A DNA stretch of 64,000 nt from UBA6136 sp044351045. GTDB taxonomy: Bacteria > Pseudomonadota > Gammaproteobacteria > Methylococcales > Methylococcaceae. Below the pieces are notes generated by a model. It worked only from the letters and a program-made list of their open reading frames with translations, made no database searches and was not told where the DNA came from. The stretch spans positions 62,001-126,000 of the forward strand of contig JBILGM010000001.1 in the NCBI GenBank assembly GCA_044351045.1. Reading direction: 5' to 3'. Shown here in pieces: positions 14,959 through 22,670 of this stretch (position 1 is the stretch's first letter; each line of letters opens with the position of its first letter). Made by a program: the position numbers and the translations under genes.

Positions 14959-16524
14959 TCACAGGCGATAGCTCTTCGCCTCCAGCCCGAATTTCTTCAA
15001 CTTCAGGTACACCGCGCGGCGGGTAACGTTCATAGCCTTTGCTAGCTGGTCTACGTCACCACGGGCCCGCCGCAGGGCCTCCTCCAGAAAGTTTTTTTCA
15101 GTGTTCTCCAGCATTTGCCGATGATTCCCGCTGACTTGGGTTGTCGGAGAATGGGTGGGTGCGATCGCAGTAAACTGGACGTCCTCCAACTGGGACCCTC
15201 GGGCAAACAGCACGGCCCGCTCCAGGGTGTTTTCCAGTTCGCGAACATTACCCGGCCAGTCGTGGGCAATGAGCCGCTGCATGAGTGAGTGAGTCACGCC
15301 ATGGATGGTTTTCCGGTAGCGAAGATTAAGACGCCTTAGAATCAGATCGACCAGATGCGGAATATCCGCGCTGCGTTCGGCCAGGCGGGGAATGAACAGG
15401 CTGACCACGTTCAGGCGGTAAAACAGGTCCCGTCGAAACGATCCCGCCTCGACCGCGCGGGCCAGGCCAAAATTGGTTGCGGCCACGATTCTCACATCCA
15501 CCGATAGACTTCGTTGACCACCTACGCGCTCCAGTTCGCCTTCCTGAAGCACGCGAAGCAGTCGGACCTGCACGGCGGGTGTCAACGCATCAACCTCATC
15601 CAGAAACAGGGTCCCACCATCGGCCCGTTCAAAGTAGCCGCGATGGACTTCAATGGCACCCGTGAAAGCGCCTTTTTCATGCCCAAACAGAACGCTTTCG
15701 ACAATCCCTTCCGGGATGGCTCCGCAGTTGATCGCGATGAAGGGATGGCCGGCGCGGTCACTCGTGGCATGAATGGCGCGTGCAACCAATTCTTTGCCGA
15801 CACCGGTTTCCCCCTCGATCAGCAGGGTCGCCGGGGTAGGTGCCAGTACTTCGATAGATTTCAGAACGCCCTGCATCGCCTCGGATTCGGCGATCAGAAT
15901 GGGACGATCCAGGTCTTGCGGACCGAGCGTGCAAGGTTTGGTGTGACACCACAAGGCATGAAGCCGATCGTCGATGCGGCTTTGAAGTGGAGTGAGGGGC
16001 GGGCTAAGGGGCTGCCGATCTGACTTCCGGTACTCGATGCCCTCATATTGCGCGGCAAGCTCGGGGTTGAGATGAATCCGCACCGAACATTGCGAGTCCC
16101 CGAGGGCGATGCGTTCTTTCAACTCCACTTTCGCATAGCCGAAATTGCGCGCTGCAATGCCGCCGAATACGCTGGAGGTCATCCGGCAGAGTTCCGGCGA
16201 GTGTTTCACCCCCTCGCCGAAGGGGCAGCGGCTGCTAACGACATGCACGCAGTCGGAACTGGCCGAGGCCAGGGAGAAATGCCCGCCGATTCGATTCTTC
16301 AGCCCAACGATCAGGTCGATGTAGCGATCCTGATCAAGCGCCTCACTGAGTTGACTTTCATCGCGGTAGGCCTCCTCGAAGAAATGGCTGGCACTTTGAG
16401 CGATGCGTTCAATGATCGGGTCGGTCTGGTGGCCCGCCGCTTCCTCGGTTAACTGGAGTAATTCGAGGACAAAGGTTTGCAAGAAACCGACGGGTGAAAG
16501 CTGGGCCAGGGGAAGTGTGTTCAT
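14959..16524 (-). CDS. Sigma-54-dependent activator with cysteine-containing sensor domain
   Basis: The 521-residue protein has three parts. An N-terminal sensor (about residues 1-165) has cysteines in the SSRCPFGEGVKHSPELC segment and in GDSQCSVRIHL, resembling methanogen output domain 1 (MetOD1). A central AAA+ domain carries Walker A GETGVGKE, the sigma-54 contact loop GAFTGA and GGTLFLDEVDAL. A Fis-type helix-turn-helix forms the C-terminus (VDQLAKAMNVTRRAVYLKLK). Such activators open promoters bound by sigma-54 RNA polymerase when the sensor detects its signal. The cysteines could bind a metal or sense redox (inference). It is divergent from the carbonic anhydrase gene, whose upstream DNA has a dyad and a -24/-12 promoter, so that gene is the likely target. 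Confidence 0.85.
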   Translation of the reverse strand: MNTLPLAQLSPVGFLQTFVLELLQLTEEAAGHQTDPIIERIAQSASHFFEEAYRDESQLSEALDQDRYIDLIVGLKNRIGGHFSLASASSDCVHVVSSRCPFGEGVKHSPELCRMTSSVFGGIAARNFGYAKVELKERIALGDSQCSVRIHLNPELAAQYEGIEYRKSDRQPLSPPLTPLQSRIDDRLHALWCHTKPCTLGPQDLDRPILIAESEAMQGVLKSIEVLAPTPATLLIEGETGVGKELVARAIHATSDRAGHPFIAINCGAIPEGIVESVLFGHEKGAFTGAIEVHRGYFERADGGTLFLDEVDALTPAVQVRLLRVLQEGELERVGGQRSLSVDVRIVAATNFGLARAVEAGSFRRDLFYRLNVVSLFIPRLAERSADIPHLVDLILRRLNLRYRKTIHGVTHSLMQRLIAHDWPGNVRELENTLERAVLFARGSQLEDVQFTAIAPTHSPTTQVSGNHRQMLENTEKNFLEEALRRARGDVDQLAKAMNVTRRAVYLKLKKFGLEAKSYRL

Positions 16525-16571
16525 CGTTTGAGCGTGCGGGGAGGGATTAAAAATGAAAGTATGCTTCTTAT

Positions 16572-16590
16572 TGTGAATGATTATTTCACA
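16572..16590. promoter_or_regulatory. Dyad TGTGAA-N7-TTCACA, candidate activator site
   Basis: The perfect 6-bp inverted repeat lies 48 bp from the activator's start and about 63 bp upstream of the -24/-12 promoter, a normal place for an enhancer of a sigma-54 activator. Its spacing (TGTGA-N9-TCACA) does not fit CRP, which needs N6. Confidence 0.45.
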
Positions 16591-16652
16591 TGCTACGTGT
16601 TGGTTCCGCAGTAACTCATTGAAATGGTGTACGTAAACCGCTTGCGCTTGGC

Positions 16653-16668
16653 TGGCGTAAAAAATGCT
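16653..16668 (+). promoter_or_regulatory. Sigma-54-type (-24/-12) promoter
   Basis: TGGCGTAAAAAATGCT keeps the essential GG and GC doublets with ten bases between them, plus TGGC and TGC of the consensus TGGCACG-N4-TTGCW. It points towards the carbonic anhydrase gene, 127 bp downstream, and lies next to a gene for a sigma-54 activator. Found by eye. Confidence 0.55.
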
Positions 16669-16795
16669 ACCCCCTCAGGACCCAACGCTGCGAACAGGCG
16701 TCCAAAAAAAACGGTGACCATTTACCGTGCGGTTGGGCAGAAACAAAACCACATACGCGGCCGCGGCCGCACTTTTATCAGAGGAGATAAAGACC

Positions 16796-17374
16796 ATGAG
16801 CAAGATACTGACCGAAGTTCTGAAAGCCAACGAAGGCTATGCCAGCCGTTTCACCCAGGGTGACCTGGCGCTGCCACCGGCGCGGGGCTTTGCCATCCTG
16901 ACCTGCATGGATGCGCGCCTTGATCCGGCCAAATATGCCGGCCTGTCCGAAGGGGATGCTCACGTCACCCGCAATGCCGGTGGCCGCGCCAGCGATGACG
17001 CCATCCGCTCACTGGTCATCTCCCACAAGCTGCTTGGCACCCAGGAATTCTTCGTCATTCATCACACCGATTGCGGCATGCAGCTGTTCAACAATGACAT
17101 CATGGGTGATTTGCTGAATAGCAGTCTCGATACCGCCTCCATTGATGCCAGCGGCTGGCATGACAACGGCAAGTATCCCGGCTCCGCGGATGGCAAGTAC
17201 ATCAACTGGCTGACCTTCAAGAACAACGAACTGAGCGTGCTGGAAGATGTTCAACGCATCCGCAACCACACCCTCGTGCCCAACTACATTCCGATTTACG
17301 GCTTCATCTACGACGTCAAAACCGGCAAGCTGGTCGAGGTGTCTGAGGCCATGAAGGCGGGTAGTCCGGCTTAA
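16796..17374 (+). CDS. Beta-class carbonic anhydrase
   Basis: The 192-residue enzyme interconverts CO2 and bicarbonate. The zinc ligands Cys37 (TCMDARLDP), His90 and Cys93 (IHHTDCGM) and the Asp39-Arg41 pair are all in place; the short sequence fits the compact clade D. There is no signal peptide, so it should be cytoplasmic. The ATG follows GAGGAG by 7 bp. The divergent sigma-54 activator and the -24/-12 promoter suggest signal-dependent expression. A SulP transporter lies about 7 kb away, and both fit inorganic-carbon uptake in an autotroph (inference). Confidence 0.9.
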   Translation: MSKILTEVLKANEGYASRFTQGDLALPPARGFAILTCMDARLDPAKYAGLSEGDAHVTRNAGGRASDDAIRSLVISHKLLGTQEFFVIHHTDCGMQLFNNDIMGDLLNSSLDTASIDASGWHDNGKYPGSADGKYINWLTFKNNELSVLEDVQRIRNHTLVPNYIPIYGFIYDVKTGKLVEVSEAMKAGSPA

Positions 17375-17404
17375 GCTCCGGCCCGAGGGCCTGCTGGTAG
17401 AGGG

Positions 17405-17427
17405 GCAGGGCATCAGAAATGCTCTGC
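17405..17427 (+). terminator. Hairpin after the carbonic anhydrase gene
   Basis: GCAGGGCAT pairs with ATGCTCTGC across a 5-nt loop (one G-T pair), 30 bp after the stop codon. The following TCTTGGTTTG is only weakly T-rich, so termination may be partial. Confidence 0.4.
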
Positions 17428-17473
17428 TCTTGGTTTGTGGACCCTCTCTTTATTCATTTCATCAGGTGCACAA

Positions 17474-17863
17474 ATGAACATACGTACCGTCAAGGCTTCG
17501 TGGATGTTGCTGTCACTTATGGCGACGGGCATGAGCCATGAGGTGTTTGCTAATGAGCCAGCCATCCCTGGCATGAGCCGCCAGCTCTTGTTGAAGCAGC
17601 CGCTACCCCCGCTTGGTGACCATCCTGAAGCCAGGGTTATCCGGGTTCACTTTCCGACCGGGTTCAAAACACCACTCCATACGCATGAAGGTCCCGGTCC
17701 CCGATATGTGCTCAAGGGGAAACTCCGGGTCGAGGATAATGGCAAGACCCAGGTGTATGGCCCTGGCGATGTTTTCTGGGAGACTGGTGCCGCCATGACC
17801 GTTCAGGCCATCAGTGGTGATGATGCCGAGATGGTCATCTTCGAAGTGGCGCCGTCGAACTGA
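17474..17863 (+). CDS. Periplasmic cupin-domain protein
   Basis: The 129-residue product starts with a signal peptide (MNIRTVKASWMLLSLMATGM, cleavage after VFA). A single cupin barrel follows, with motif 1 TPLHTHEGPGPRYVLKGKLR (His residues as likely metal ligands) and motif 2 YGPGDVFWETG. Small secreted cupins bind a metal; no reaction can be assigned. I chose the ATG at 17474 because it opens the signal peptide. It follows the carbonic anhydrase gene by about 100 bp, with a hairpin between. Confidence 0.75.
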   Translation: MNIRTVKASWMLLSLMATGMSHEVFANEPAIPGMSRQLLLKQPLPPLGDHPEARVIRVHFPTGFKTPLHTHEGPGPRYVLKGKLRVEDNGKTQVYGPGDVFWETGAAMTVQAISGDDAEMVIFEVAPSN

Positions 17864-18014
17864 AGGTCAGTTGGCTCTGGCGTTACCGTCAATCTGCAGG
17901 CGGCTAGAGGCAAGAAAACTCAGCTTCCGGTTGCAAGCTAAATGGGGCCGCAGCCACACTTATGGCGGACGGCCCGATCATGAACCCCATTCAACAGGAA
18001 CCTCAAGGCGGGTT

Positions 18015-18182
18015 TTATTTGTCTGACTGGAAAGGCTTGCTGGAGTGTTTCTCGGGGTCAATGACCCGATCCAGCAGCTTGAGAATGATGAAAGCCAGGG
18101 TGAACGCCAGCATGGCAGCCGCCATCAGAGGCGCGGCAAACGGGACATCATGCGGACCAATCGGGATCGATAAAAAAGTCAT
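18015..18182 (-). CDS. Small single-span membrane protein
   Basis: A 55-residue frame begins at ATG 18182 with GGAG seven bases upstream. One hydrophobic helix (FAAPLMAAAMLAFTLAFIIL, about residues 20-39) is followed by a charged tail ending KPFQSDK. It lies alone on the minus strand between the cupin gene and an unknown plus-strand gene. The family is unknown; its size suggests a regulatory or accessory subunit of a membrane complex, with no evidence for which. Confidence 0.5.
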   Translation of the reverse strand: MTFLSIPIGPHDVPFAAPLMAAAMLAFTLAFIILKLLDRVIDPEKHSSKPFQSDK

Positions 18183-18364
18183 GGGTAGTCTCCATTGCAA
18201 GATTGACTAACTGAGGTCAATCTTCCTCGAAGGTGAGCGATTGACCTGCAATGACATCGTCGGCTTAAGTGCGATCGTTATCAGTGACTCAATCACATTG
18301 AATAAAAATAGCGTGCGGTAACTTGGCTGCACCTCATAAAAACAAACATTCAGAGGAGGAGCGG

Positions 18365-18724
18365 GTGAAGATTTTTACCGAATTGAATCGGCAATGTGGG
18401 CTGGATCAGGCTGCTGCGAACGTGGCCAAGCAGCTCCGCCAGTCGGGCTATCTCACTCAGTTGCTGGGCTCGGATCATGCGTTTGATCTTCTGCTCAGAC
18501 CCGACGGAGATGGCGATGGCTTTTTCACGCTCGTCTGCGCGATTTCATGCGATGAGGGGGAGATCAAGCCAACCGTCGCCGGGATGATCGCGGAGCTGGC
18601 GAGCGAGATGTTCTTCGAACAGCTCAAGCAACGATGCAGTCCGCCGGATGTCGACAACATACAGGGTTACCTGCTCGATTGTGAGGTGCTCATCAATGGA
18701 AATCCCCTGGAGCGGGATGTCTGA
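18365..18724 (+). CDS. Hypothetical cytoplasmic protein
   Basis: The 119-residue frame starts at GTG 18365, three bases after AGGAGGAG; a TTG at 18323 would put that site inside the gene. It reads VKIFTELNRQCGLDQAAANV, later HAFDLLLRPDGDGDGFFTLV and a Cys near the end (YLLDCEVL). No signal peptide or membrane segment is seen. I do not recognise a family. The short DGDGDG run could bind a cation, but it is too little to support a function. Confidence 0.55.
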   Translation: MKIFTELNRQCGLDQAAANVAKQLRQSGYLTQLLGSDHAFDLLLRPDGDGDGFFTLVCAISCDEGEIKPTVAGMIAELASEMFFEQLKQRCSPPDVDNIQGYLLDCEVLINGNPLERDV

Positions 18725-18929
18725 ATCGGTCCGACCCTCCCGTGTTGTGAGCGACCGAGGCAGCTTGCCGGCTTTACTCGGCATTTTCAAAGTATGGTTA
18801 TTGTCACCGCTGTGCCTTTTGCACAGTACCATTCAACCGTGGCAAATCGATCGTCGAGCGTCCTGATCCAGGTCGTTCTATTACGTTTTCAACTTATCCT
18901 CCACAACCCCCAACCAAGCAGGAACAACA

Positions 18930-19289
18930 ATGACCAGCATGATCATTTCCGGCAGCCGTGGCACCGATGACCCCACCATGGCCTCTCTTCCTTTTATCGC
19001 GGCCAAGGCAGCCAAAGAAGCGGGCCATGATGTCGTGTTATGGCTATGGAACGAAGCCGTGACGATTGGTCGGCAAGGGGTGGCCGATCACATCGTCGGT
19101 GTCAATCTCGCACCGCTGAAGGATTTGCTGGCCGCAGTGCAGGCGGCGGGCATTCCCATCTGGGTCTGCGGGGCTTGCGCAGTGGCTCGGCAGATTTCAG
19201 CAACGGATCTGGTGGCCGGGGCCGCAATCAAGGGCATGCCTGACTACATTGCGGCCGTAGTCGAGCGCGACAAGAACATTGCCTTTTGA
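18930..19289 (+). CDS. DsrE/DsrF-like protein
   Basis: The 119-residue protein has the DsrE-like fold: MTSMIISGSRGTDDPTMASL at the start, AAKEAGHDVVLWLWNEAV and IPIWVCGACAVARQIS with two cysteines (about residues 83 and 86). DsrE-family proteins relay sulfur or act as small soluble accessory proteins. The Cys pair sits where sulfur-relay members keep their active cysteine, so sulfur transfer is possible, which would fit a sulfur oxidiser (inference). A GGAACAACA leader precedes the ATG. It appears monocistronic. Confidence 0.75.
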   Translation: MTSMIISGSRGTDDPTMASLPFIAAKAAKEAGHDVVLWLWNEAVTIGRQGVADHIVGVNLAPLKDLLAAVQAAGIPIWVCGACAVARQISATDLVAGAAIKGMPDYIAAVVERDKNIAF

Positions 19290-19331
19290 CCACGCGCTGA
19301 AGCTTGCCGATGCTGATTTTTCCAAACCAAT

Positions 19332-19451
19332 ATGAAGCGTAACTGGGGTATCTGGCTGATTTTTGCCGCCATGCTGTTGAGCTCGATTGGCGTGACCATC
19401 GACCCTTATGCAACGCTGAGGACTGGCTGGCACGCGACATTCAACTCATGA
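19332..19451 (+). CDS. Possible 39-residue membrane peptide
   Basis: MKRNWGIWLIFAAMLLSSIG forms a convincing signal or membrane segment. After about 25 residues, another frame (AEDWLARDIQLMSQYA and stop at 19463-19465) looks more like the natural continuation, so a frameshift is possible. Weak evidence. Confidence 0.25.
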   Translation: MKRNWGIWLIFAAMLLSSIGVTIDPYATLRTGWHATFNS

Positions 19452-19461
19452 GCCAATACGC

Positions 19462-20163
19462 ATGAGACCCTACCGCAGCCTTCCGATCAGCGAATGTGGC
19501 GAACCGTTGGTAGCCATTCCTGCCGGAGACTTCCTGTTCACCAGTCCGCCACCCTATGCCGCGTTTGGTGCGCGTTATGACCATAGCAGCCCCTGGATGC
19601 TGCGTTTGGGGGTGCTGGAACAGCTTTATGAGGCGCAGCGAAGTCTGGCTGCCTGGCATCCCGGCTGGCGAATCAAGCTGTTCGATGCCTATCGTCCCAA
19701 CGCGGTTCAGGCGTTCATGGTCAACCATGAATTTCTTCAGTTGTCCGGTGGACGGTCGCCGGAGGCGGTGCCCGAGCCCGAGCTAACTAGTCTGTGGGAG
19801 CGAACTTACCGCATCTGGGCGGAACCCAGCGACGATCCCGCGACGCCGCCCCCGCATAGCACCGGTGCGGCACTGGATCTGACACTGGCGGATGAGCGGG
19901 GTGAAGAAGTTCTCATGGGGTCGCCGATCGATGAGAATTCAGATCGATCCAATCCGGTTTATTTCGCCGAGAAAAACCCGACTGTTCATGCCAATCGTGA
20001 GTTATTGAGGGAGGTGATGGAGGCCGCCGGATTTCGCCGTCATTCCTTCGAGTGGTGGCATTTCAGCGTAGGTGATCAACTATGGGTGTGGCAATCACGG
20101 CAGGAAAACCCGGACAGTCTGGAAGTGGCCCGCTATGGACGGGCGGATTTGCTCGTGCCTTGA
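19462..20163 (+). CDS. ddpX: D-Ala-D-Ala dipeptidase (VanX/DdpX-like, peptidase M15D)
   Basis: The 233-residue enzyme would hydrolyse D-alanyl-D-alanine. Zinc ligands His132 and Asp139 (PHSTGAALDLTL) and His200, the catalytic Glu197 (FEWWHFS), and the substrate-contact Arg78 (FDAYRPNAV) are present in the expected order. The serine of the usual SxHxxGxAxD motif is Pro here. There is no signal peptide, which fits cytoplasmic VanX/DdpX. It probably recycles cell-wall dipeptides as a nutrient; no vanHA genes are nearby, so glycopeptide resistance is unlikely. It converges with the VIT-family gene. Confidence 0.88.
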   Translation: MRPYRSLPISECGEPLVAIPAGDFLFTSPPPYAAFGARYDHSSPWMLRLGVLEQLYEAQRSLAAWHPGWRIKLFDAYRPNAVQAFMVNHEFLQLSGGRSPEAVPEPELTSLWERTYRIWAEPSDDPATPPPHSTGAALDLTLADERGEEVLMGSPIDENSDRSNPVYFAEKNPTVHANRELLREVMEAAGFRRHSFEWWHFSVGDQLWVWQSRQENPDSLEVARYGRADLLVP

Positions 20164-20179
20164 ATTAGGCGTTGACGAC

Positions 20180-21217
20180 TCACTCGACCTTCACGCCAAA
20201 CAGGCTCCCGATACCATAGGTAGTAACGCCCGCTGCCGCGCCAATCAACAACATCCTGAGTCCGCCATAGAGCGCGCTGCCGCCGGTAAAGAGGCTGAGC
20301 GCGGCGCCGGTGAGGAACAGGCTAGCCCCGGCCAGACCGGCAGACAGCGGTAATCCGGCGTCAATCTGCAGCTGAGGAATGAAGGGAATCAGCGGAATCA
20401 GGGCCCCGACGGTAAATGCGCTAAACGAGAAAAACGCCGCCGCCCACGGAGAACCCAGATCGTCCGGGTTCAAGCCCAGTTCTTCGCGAGACAGGAGATT
20501 CAGCGCCTTCTCCGGTGTCTTGACCAGCTGGCGGGTGAAGCGGCGTGCCTCATTCAGGCTCATTCCCCGTGCCGCATAAATGAGCGCCAGTTCTTCCGCC
20601 TCCTCTTGCGGATACAAGGCCAGTTCGGCGCGCTCCAGATCGATCTGGTGTTCAAACAGTTCGCGCTGCGAGCGCATGGAAATGTATTCGCCCGAGGCCA
20701 TGGACAGGGCTCCGGCCAGCATGCCGGCGACGCCGGTCAGCAGCACCAGCGAGGAGTCAGGCTGTGCGCCGGCCATACCCATGATCAGGCTGGTGTTGGA
20801 GACCAGTCCATCGTTGATGCCGAATACGGCTGCCCGCAGATTCCCGCCAGCAATACCACCGTGCCGACGACCCACTTCGTCGCTGTGGAGAGGTGTCGGA
20901 TGATGCGAGGTAAGGTGATCGCCGGAATAGGCCGAAAGACCACGGATCTTGAGGCTGGCCAGCAGCGGCCGCAGTGTTTTTGGCACAAACCAGCGACTGA
21001 GCCGGCCGACAAGCCGCGCGCGCCGACTGGGCCTGAATGGCTTTGGTCGAATGCCCGCTTTCTTGAGTTGAGCCTCCCAAACCCCCGCCTGCTGATCCGC
21101 CCGCTCGGCCAGTTTCAGAAACAGCCGACGCATCGTCCGATTCTTTTCGCGAGTGGCAATACGCCGGTACAGCCAGGCGGCCTGCAATTCCTCGAATCGA
21201 CTTTGCTCTTCGCTCAT
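20180..21217 (-). CDS. VIT/CCC1-family transporter with N-terminal ferritin-like domain
   Basis: The 345-residue protein begins with a rubrerythrin-like helical domain (about residues 1-125, with FEELQAAWLYRRIATREKNR). Five membrane helices of the VIT1/CCC1 family follow: FGINDGLVSNTSLIMGMAG, SMASGEYISMRSQRELFEHQ, VGALIPLIPFIP and two more. The family moves Fe2+ or Mn2+ out of the cytoplasm. The ferritin-like domain may collect iron for transport (inference). The ATG at 21217 starts just after the preceding DUF190 gene. It is the last gene of crcB-DUF190-VIT. Confidence 0.85.
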   Translation of the reverse strand: MSEEQSRFEELQAAWLYRRIATREKNRTMRRLFLKLAERADQQAGVWEAQLKKAGIRPKPFRPSRRARLVGRLSRWFVPKTLRPLLASLKIRGLSAYSGDHLTSHHPTPLHSDEVGRRHGGIAGGNLRAAVFGINDGLVSNTSLIMGMAGAQPDSSLVLLTGVAGMLAGALSMASGEYISMRSQRELFEHQIDLERAELALYPQEEAEELALIYAARGMSLNEARRFTRQLVKTPEKALNLLSREELGLNPDDLGSPWAAAFFSFSAFTVGALIPLIPFIPQLQIDAGLPLSAGLAGASLFLTGAALSLFTGGSALYGGLRMLLIGAAAGVTTYGIGSLFGVKVE

Positions 21218-21245
21218 CGACGGCTCGGGAACTGATGGCGCGCAA

Positions 21246-21572
21246 TCAATGGCCCGAACCGCCCTTGGGCAGGTGGGCAAAAGCGGGCCAACTGATGATG
21301 TGTGGTAGCGGCATCTTGTCCTCGATCAGGGTCAGCACCGCCTCGACCCGTTCCGGCGTGTCATAAAACTCAACGATCTCTGGCAGATCCAGCGACAGCG
21401 CCAGCAGCGAAGTGGTATGGGTTTTGCCGTCGGCGCCGAACCCGGACGTACCCCGTAATACCGTGGCACCGGCGACCTTCGCCTCATTCTGCAAAAACTT
21501 CATCAGCTTGGCGACAGCATGCTCGCCTTCGCGCACATAGATTCGAACTACCGTGACAGATTGAGTTGCCAT
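21246..21572 (-). CDS. DUF190 protein (PII-like fold)
   Basis: The 108-residue protein is a DUF190 member with a PII-like fold: VRIYVREGEHAVAKLMKFLQ, ATVLRGTSGFGADGKTHT and a C-terminal MPLPHIISWP. Genes of this family often accompany crcB; the protein may sense a ligand or modulate the fluoride channel (inference from gene neighbourhood). I set the start at ATG 21572, inside the last 25 bp of crcB, because longer versions add residues foreign to the family. The overlap implies coupled translation with crcB. Confidence 0.85.
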   Translation of the reverse strand: MATQSVTVVRIYVREGEHAVAKLMKFLQNEAKVAGATVLRGTSGFGADGKTHTTSLLALSLDLPEIVEFYDTPERVEAVLTLIEDKMPLPHIISWPAFAHLPKGGSGH

Positions 21573-22255
21573 AACCAGTTTCCCAGGTGATTTCCCAGCC
21601 AAAACACCGCGCCGCCGCAGAGCCCATTGAGGATGAAAAGAGTAAACAGCCCCGCCCAATCCAGCCGGGCATCGGTAAGTTTGAACGCCATCCAGAGCGT
21701 GGACGCTATCGTGGTGGTCCCCAGCAGCACGATCATTACAATCGCGCGCTGTTCAATGGGTGTCTCAAACCACTGAAAGATGATTGCGGCCAGCAAGACG
21801 CTACCGAAAGCGACGCCCCAGGCGATGCCTAAAGCGATATAGCCATGGCCCTGACCCGCCCAAGGCCAGTCTGCGCCGGTAAACAGGCTGCGACCCCAGA
21901 TGAGGCCGACCCAGACGGCAATCAGACAGAGCATGACGCTCAGCAGGATGTTGAGAAAACCCTTGAGCATCCCCCCCTGATCAAACAGGGTGAGCGTCTC
22001 CAGGGCGAAGGTCGAAAATGTCGTATAGGCACCGAGAAAACCGACCAGGACGGCCGCCCGATATTCCGCTGCGACCGCAAAACGCTGCAACATCAGTTCG
22101 GTCAGCAGCCCCATCAGAAACGAACCGGAGACATTCACAAACAGGGTGCCATAGGGAAAGTCCCGGCCCAGCCAGCCATAGATCCCGTTGGCAACCAGAA
22201 AGCGCACCACGGCCCCGGCGGACCCGCCCAGGGCGATGGCGATGAGTTGATGCAT
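21548..22255 (-). CDS. crcB: CrcB/Fluc fluoride channel with extra C-terminal membrane domain
   Basis: The first 120 residues are a normal Fluc channel, which expels fluoride as an antiparallel dimer: GGSAGAVVRFL, GTLFVNVSGSFLMGLL (Asn41) and GFLGAYTTFSTFALET (residues 72-87). Normal CrcB is 110-130 residues. Here a second half of about 110 residues adds four more predicted helices (IALGIAWGVAFGSVLLAAII; IVMIVLLGTTTIASTLWMAF; LFTLFILNGLCGGAVFWLG) without the pore motifs. The ATG at 22255 follows GGGAG. No fluoride riboswitch pattern is visible upstream. Confidence 0.88.
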   Translation of the reverse strand: MHQLIAIALGGSAGAVVRFLVANGIYGWLGRDFPYGTLFVNVSGSFLMGLLTELMLQRFAVAAEYRAAVLVGFLGAYTTFSTFALETLTLFDQGGMLKGFLNILLSVMLCLIAVWVGLIWGRSLFTGADWPWAGQGHGYIALGIAWGVAFGSVLLAAIIFQWFETPIEQRAIVMIVLLGTTTIASTLWMAFKLTDARLDWAGLFTLFILNGLCGGAVFWLGNHLGNWLWQLNLSR

Positions 22256-22394
22256 GCAGCGCTCCCAAAAACCCGTGTCGATGAAGTGGTCCGGTCGTGA
22301 CATTCTAAGCGATCCAAAAGATCAGTGAATCCCCCTTGACGATAACCGGGTTCGGTTCACTTAGGAGAATTCTGTGATTTGGTGAGCTGGTGCT

Positions 22395-22670
22395 ATGACG
22401 ACTTCTATTCGTTTGGAACAGGTGGAAGAAACCGTGAGCAGACTGACTATTACTTTGGATGATTCCCTGCATCAGGCACTTAAGGTGGCAGCTGCGCGGC
22501 AGGGCCGATCGATCGGAAAGCTGATTGAGGAGGGCTTGATATTGCGGGGCATCAAACCCACGGAATCTGCGCGGCAACTGGTTGCCCGCGCCCGACGAAA
22601 CGCCGACTGCAGCGAGGATGAGGCGCTCCTGATGGCGAATGAGGAAGTGCGCGCTGTTCGCAAGACATGA
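22395..22670 (+). CDS. Ribbon-helix-helix antitoxin
   Basis: The protein has an RHH DNA-binding start (SRLTITLDDSLHQALKVAAA, then GRSIGKLIEEGL) and a charged C-terminal half that would bind the toxin. It probably represses its own operon as a dimer. The ATG at 22395 gives 91 residues. A GTG at 22434, preceded by GGTGGAAG, gives the family's usual start directly at SRLTITL and is equally likely. Its stop overlaps the toxin start (ATGA). With the toxin truncated by a stop codon, it may persist as an orphan repressor. Confidence 0.75.
   Translation: MTTSIRLEQVEETVSRLTITLDDSLHQALKVAAARQGRSIGKLIEEGLILRGIKPTESARQLVARARRNADCSEDEALLMANEEVRAVRKT

Noticed and set aside
16572..16590. CRP binding site
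   Set aside because: The half sites TGTGA and TCACA are nine bases apart, not six.
19462..20163. Glycopeptide-resistance vanX
   Set aside because: No vanH, vanA-type ligase or vanRS genes are nearby; a housekeeping dipeptide role is more likely.
22256..22394. Possible fluoride riboswitch upstream of crcB
   Set aside because: The conserved GGNGATGG and the downstream pairing element of the crcB motif are not present in this stretch.
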